Shown here piece by piece: positions 6,157 to 7,391 of a stretch of DNA of 7,391 nt. The DNA lies in assembly GCA_012798275.1 (NCBI GenBank), contig JAAZNO010000022.1:1-7391 (forward strand), in the 5' to 3' direction. The position numbers were made by a program, and so were the translations under genes. Within the stretch, counting starts at the first letter, position 1; each line of letters opens with the position of its first letter. This stretch comes from Chloroflexota bacterium (GTDB lineage: Bacteria; Chloroflexota; Anaerolineae; B4-G1; SLSP01). The notes beneath the pieces are model-generated. The model had not been told where the DNA came from, searched no databases, and was given only the letters and a program-made list of their open reading frames with translations.

Positions 6157-6170
6157 TGTACTTGAGTACA
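6157..6170. promoter_or_regulatory. 14-bp perfect palindrome, candidate operator
   Basis: TGTACTTGAGTACA consists of six-base arms TGTACT/AGTACA around a TG spacer. Its centre is about 66 bp upstream of the predicted start of the kinase operon, a usual spot for an activator. The core ACT-N2-AGT resembles the site form reported for VraR, a NarL/LiaR-class regulator, so binding by the operon's own regulator is plausible. This is inference: one palindrome may be chance or part of a repeat. Confidence 0.4.
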
Positions 6171-6225
6171 GCGAGAAGGACGCAGCAAGGAGAAGACGGT
6201 GAAAAGCGGAGCAGCGAGCGGGGAA

Positions 6226-6270
6226 AAGTTTAAGCCCTTCCTCCCCAGCAGCGCGCCGCCGGGGAGGAAG
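6226..6270 (-). terminator. Probable terminator of the livM transcript
   Basis: A perfect 10-bp stem pairs CTTCCTCCCC (6237-6246) with 6261-6270 around a 14-nt GC-rich loop. Read on the minus strand it is followed by GGCTTAAACTTTTCCCC, a weak T-tail. It lies about 77 bp past the livM stop and ahead of the kinase promoter, which fits separate transcription of the two units. Confidence 0.5.
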
Positions 6271-6346
6271 ATGGGGAAAGCCATCCAAGGGAGCCGAACG
6301 GCTGAACGTGACGAGGCCGCCCAGAGTGACCGGGTCAGCGCCGCGC

Positions 6347-7391
6347 TCAGTCCTCCGGCTTGAGCAGCCGCAGCAGGCGCTTCCAGCCCTGTCGTAACTC
6401 CAGCCGTCGCAGTTGCCAGGTCCCCACAATACCGTAGGGCAGGAACAGCACCAGCAAGATGAAGAGCACGCCAAAGACCAGCGGCCAGCGCGCGCCAAAC
6501 CACTGATAGAAAAAGTGACCGAGGAATTCCATCAGCCCGGCGCCCAACATCGGCCCGATGAGCGTCCCCATTCCGCCCAACATGCTCATGATCAGCGCGT
6601 TGATGGTCAGATTCATGGCGGTCATCGTCGGCGTCGCGCTCATCGTCCACAGCGCGTACAGCGCCCCCGCCAGCCCCGCGATGACCGCCGCCGTCGTAAA
6701 GGCGATCGAGCGATACACGGCGGGATTGTAGCCGATCATCCGCACGCGGCTCTCGTTCTCACGGATCGCCACGAACACCCGCCCCGTCGGGGAATTGACG
6801 ATGCGATGGGTCACGAAGTACATGAGCAGCATGAACGCCAGCGCCACGAAGTAGAACCGCAGCCGGAACTGCGTCGGATTGAGCCATACCGGCACCGGCA
6901 CCCCATGCAACCCCTCGTCCGCGCCCGTCCACTTCACAAAATCGGTCGCCTTGGAGAGGATATACAACGCCTGGCCCATCGCCAGGGTGATCATGGCGAA
7001 ATAGGCGCCCTTGACCCGCGACGAGACCGCGCTGAAGAGCAATCCCAGCAGGACGGCCACGACCAGCGCCAGGAGGAAACCACTCACCACCATGAGGAAA
7101 TCGGTGATGTTGACACTCCCCACCATGATGCGATAGTTGCCGGTGACTTTGGGCGCGACGTGCGTGAGAAACAGCGCCATGGCATACGCGCCCCCGCCAA
7201 AGAACGCCGCATGGCCGAAGGACAGGATGCCGGTATACCCCAGCAGCAGGTCGTAGCTCATCGCATACACCGCCATGATAAACATCACGATGAGCTGCCC
7301 CTGCCAGAACTTCGCCGCGCCCTGGCCCACCGGGGTGCCGCTGAGGAGGGCGAAGATGTAGGGGAAGAGAATCAGCCCGGCGATGACCGCC
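6347..7391 (-). CDS. livM: LivM-type branched-chain amino-acid ABC transporter permease, 5'-truncated by the window edge
   Basis: The frame runs from the right edge to a TGA at 6349-6347, giving 348 codons including the stop. The GTG at 7330 is internal, because the upstream residues (ILFPYIFALLSG) continue the expected LivM N-terminal region. It is an inner-membrane permease subunit of a high-affinity ABC importer. Typical features are the LivM signature SFGHAAFFGGGAYAMAL (7219-7169), several hydrophobic spans, the cytoplasmic loop REN followed by GYNPAVYRSIAFTTAAVIAG (about 6763-6670) that contacts the ATPase, and a C-terminal PYGIVGTW. The substrate could be leucine/isoleucine/valine or a related compound such as urea or an amide, since these families share the fold. 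livG and livF do not follow, so in this cluster livM is the last gene and the other subunits must lie off the right edge or elsewhere. Confidence 0.94.
   Translation of the reverse strand, partial: AVIAGLILFPYIFALLSGTPVGQGAAKFWQGQLIVMFIMAVYAMSYDLLLGYTGILSFGHAAFFGGGAYAMALFLTHVAPKVTGNYRIMVGSVNITDFLMVVSGFLLALVVAVLLGLLFSAVSSRVKGAYFAMITLAMGQALYILSKATDFVKWTGADEGLHGVPVPVWLNPTQFRLRFYFVALAFMLLMYFVTHRIVNSPTGRVFVAIRENESRVRMIGYNPAVYRSIAFTTAAVIAGLAGALYALWTMSATPTMTAMNLTINALIMSMLGGMGTLIGPMLGAGLMEFLGHFFYQWFGARWPLVFGVLFILLVLFLPYGIVGTWQLRRLELRQGWKRLLRLLKPED

Larger units (their letters stand above)
6133..6346. other. Non-coding gap upstream of the kinase operon and downstream of livM
   Basis: No credible gene is present on either strand. 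The gap holds the 14-bp palindrome (6157-6170), a purine-rich + strand tract (about 6171-6228) with recurring GCAGCRAG-like words, a terminator-like hairpin (6237-6270) and a short dyad TGACC-G-GGTCA (6327-6337) just after the livM stop. Confidence 0.6.

Noticed and set aside
6327..6337. Short dyad TGACC-G-GGTCA after the livM stop as an operator
   Set aside because: Five-base arms in GC-rich DNA are easily chance, and it lies far from any promoter seen.
6124..6498. Minus-strand frame overlapping the livM end and the following gap
   Set aside because: It is out of frame with livM, covers the terminator hairpin and shows no family motif.

Overview
This is a GC-rich bacterial window that holds signal-transduction genes plus the end of an amino-acid transporter operon. 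It contains no tRNA, rRNA, CRISPR array, transposase or phage gene. The gene style suggests a Chloroflexota-like chromosome or metagenome contig: a multi-GAF kinase, a NarL/LiaR-type two-component pair, an SPFH protein, a Liv permease, and C-rich and 'aatctgcgt' intergenic palindromes. That taxonomic guess rests on style only and I could not search it.

Layout from left to right: (1) 1-1824, + strand, the 3' part of a soluble GAF-GAF-PAS histidine kinase whose start lies off the left edge. (2) 1825-2306, a 482-bp non-coding gap between convergent genes, filled with palindromes. These include two strong tandem hairpin-plus-T-run terminators for the left kinase inside a 150-bp composite palindrome, a second intergenic inverted repeat, and a minus-strand hairpin that ends the next operon. 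(3) 6074 down to 2307, - strand, four genes in the order intramembrane-sensing HisKA_3 kinase, SPFH/band-7 protein, small three-TM protein, and NarL/LiaR-type response regulator. A good promoter sits at 6104-6132, with a 14-bp palindrome centred near -66. (4) 6133-6346, a non-coding gap with that palindrome, a purine-rich tract and a likely terminator. (5) 6347-7391, - strand, a LivM-type branched-chain amino-acid ABC permease truncated by the right edge.

The most interesting part is the four-gene minus-strand unit. A kinase with no extracellular sensor domain, a membrane-associated scaffold protein and a small membrane protein are encoded together with the matching response regulator. This recalls the logic of the Firmicutes LiaFSR/VraSR envelope-stress systems, but with an SPFH protein in the set. 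The kinase also carries a Trp-rich C-terminal extension of about 220 residues that a standard kinase of this class lacks, and the regulator has an apparent insertion beside its phosphorylation site. I infer a membrane-state sensing module, possibly autoregulated through the upstream palindrome. The gene identities are firm, but the joint function is a hypothesis.
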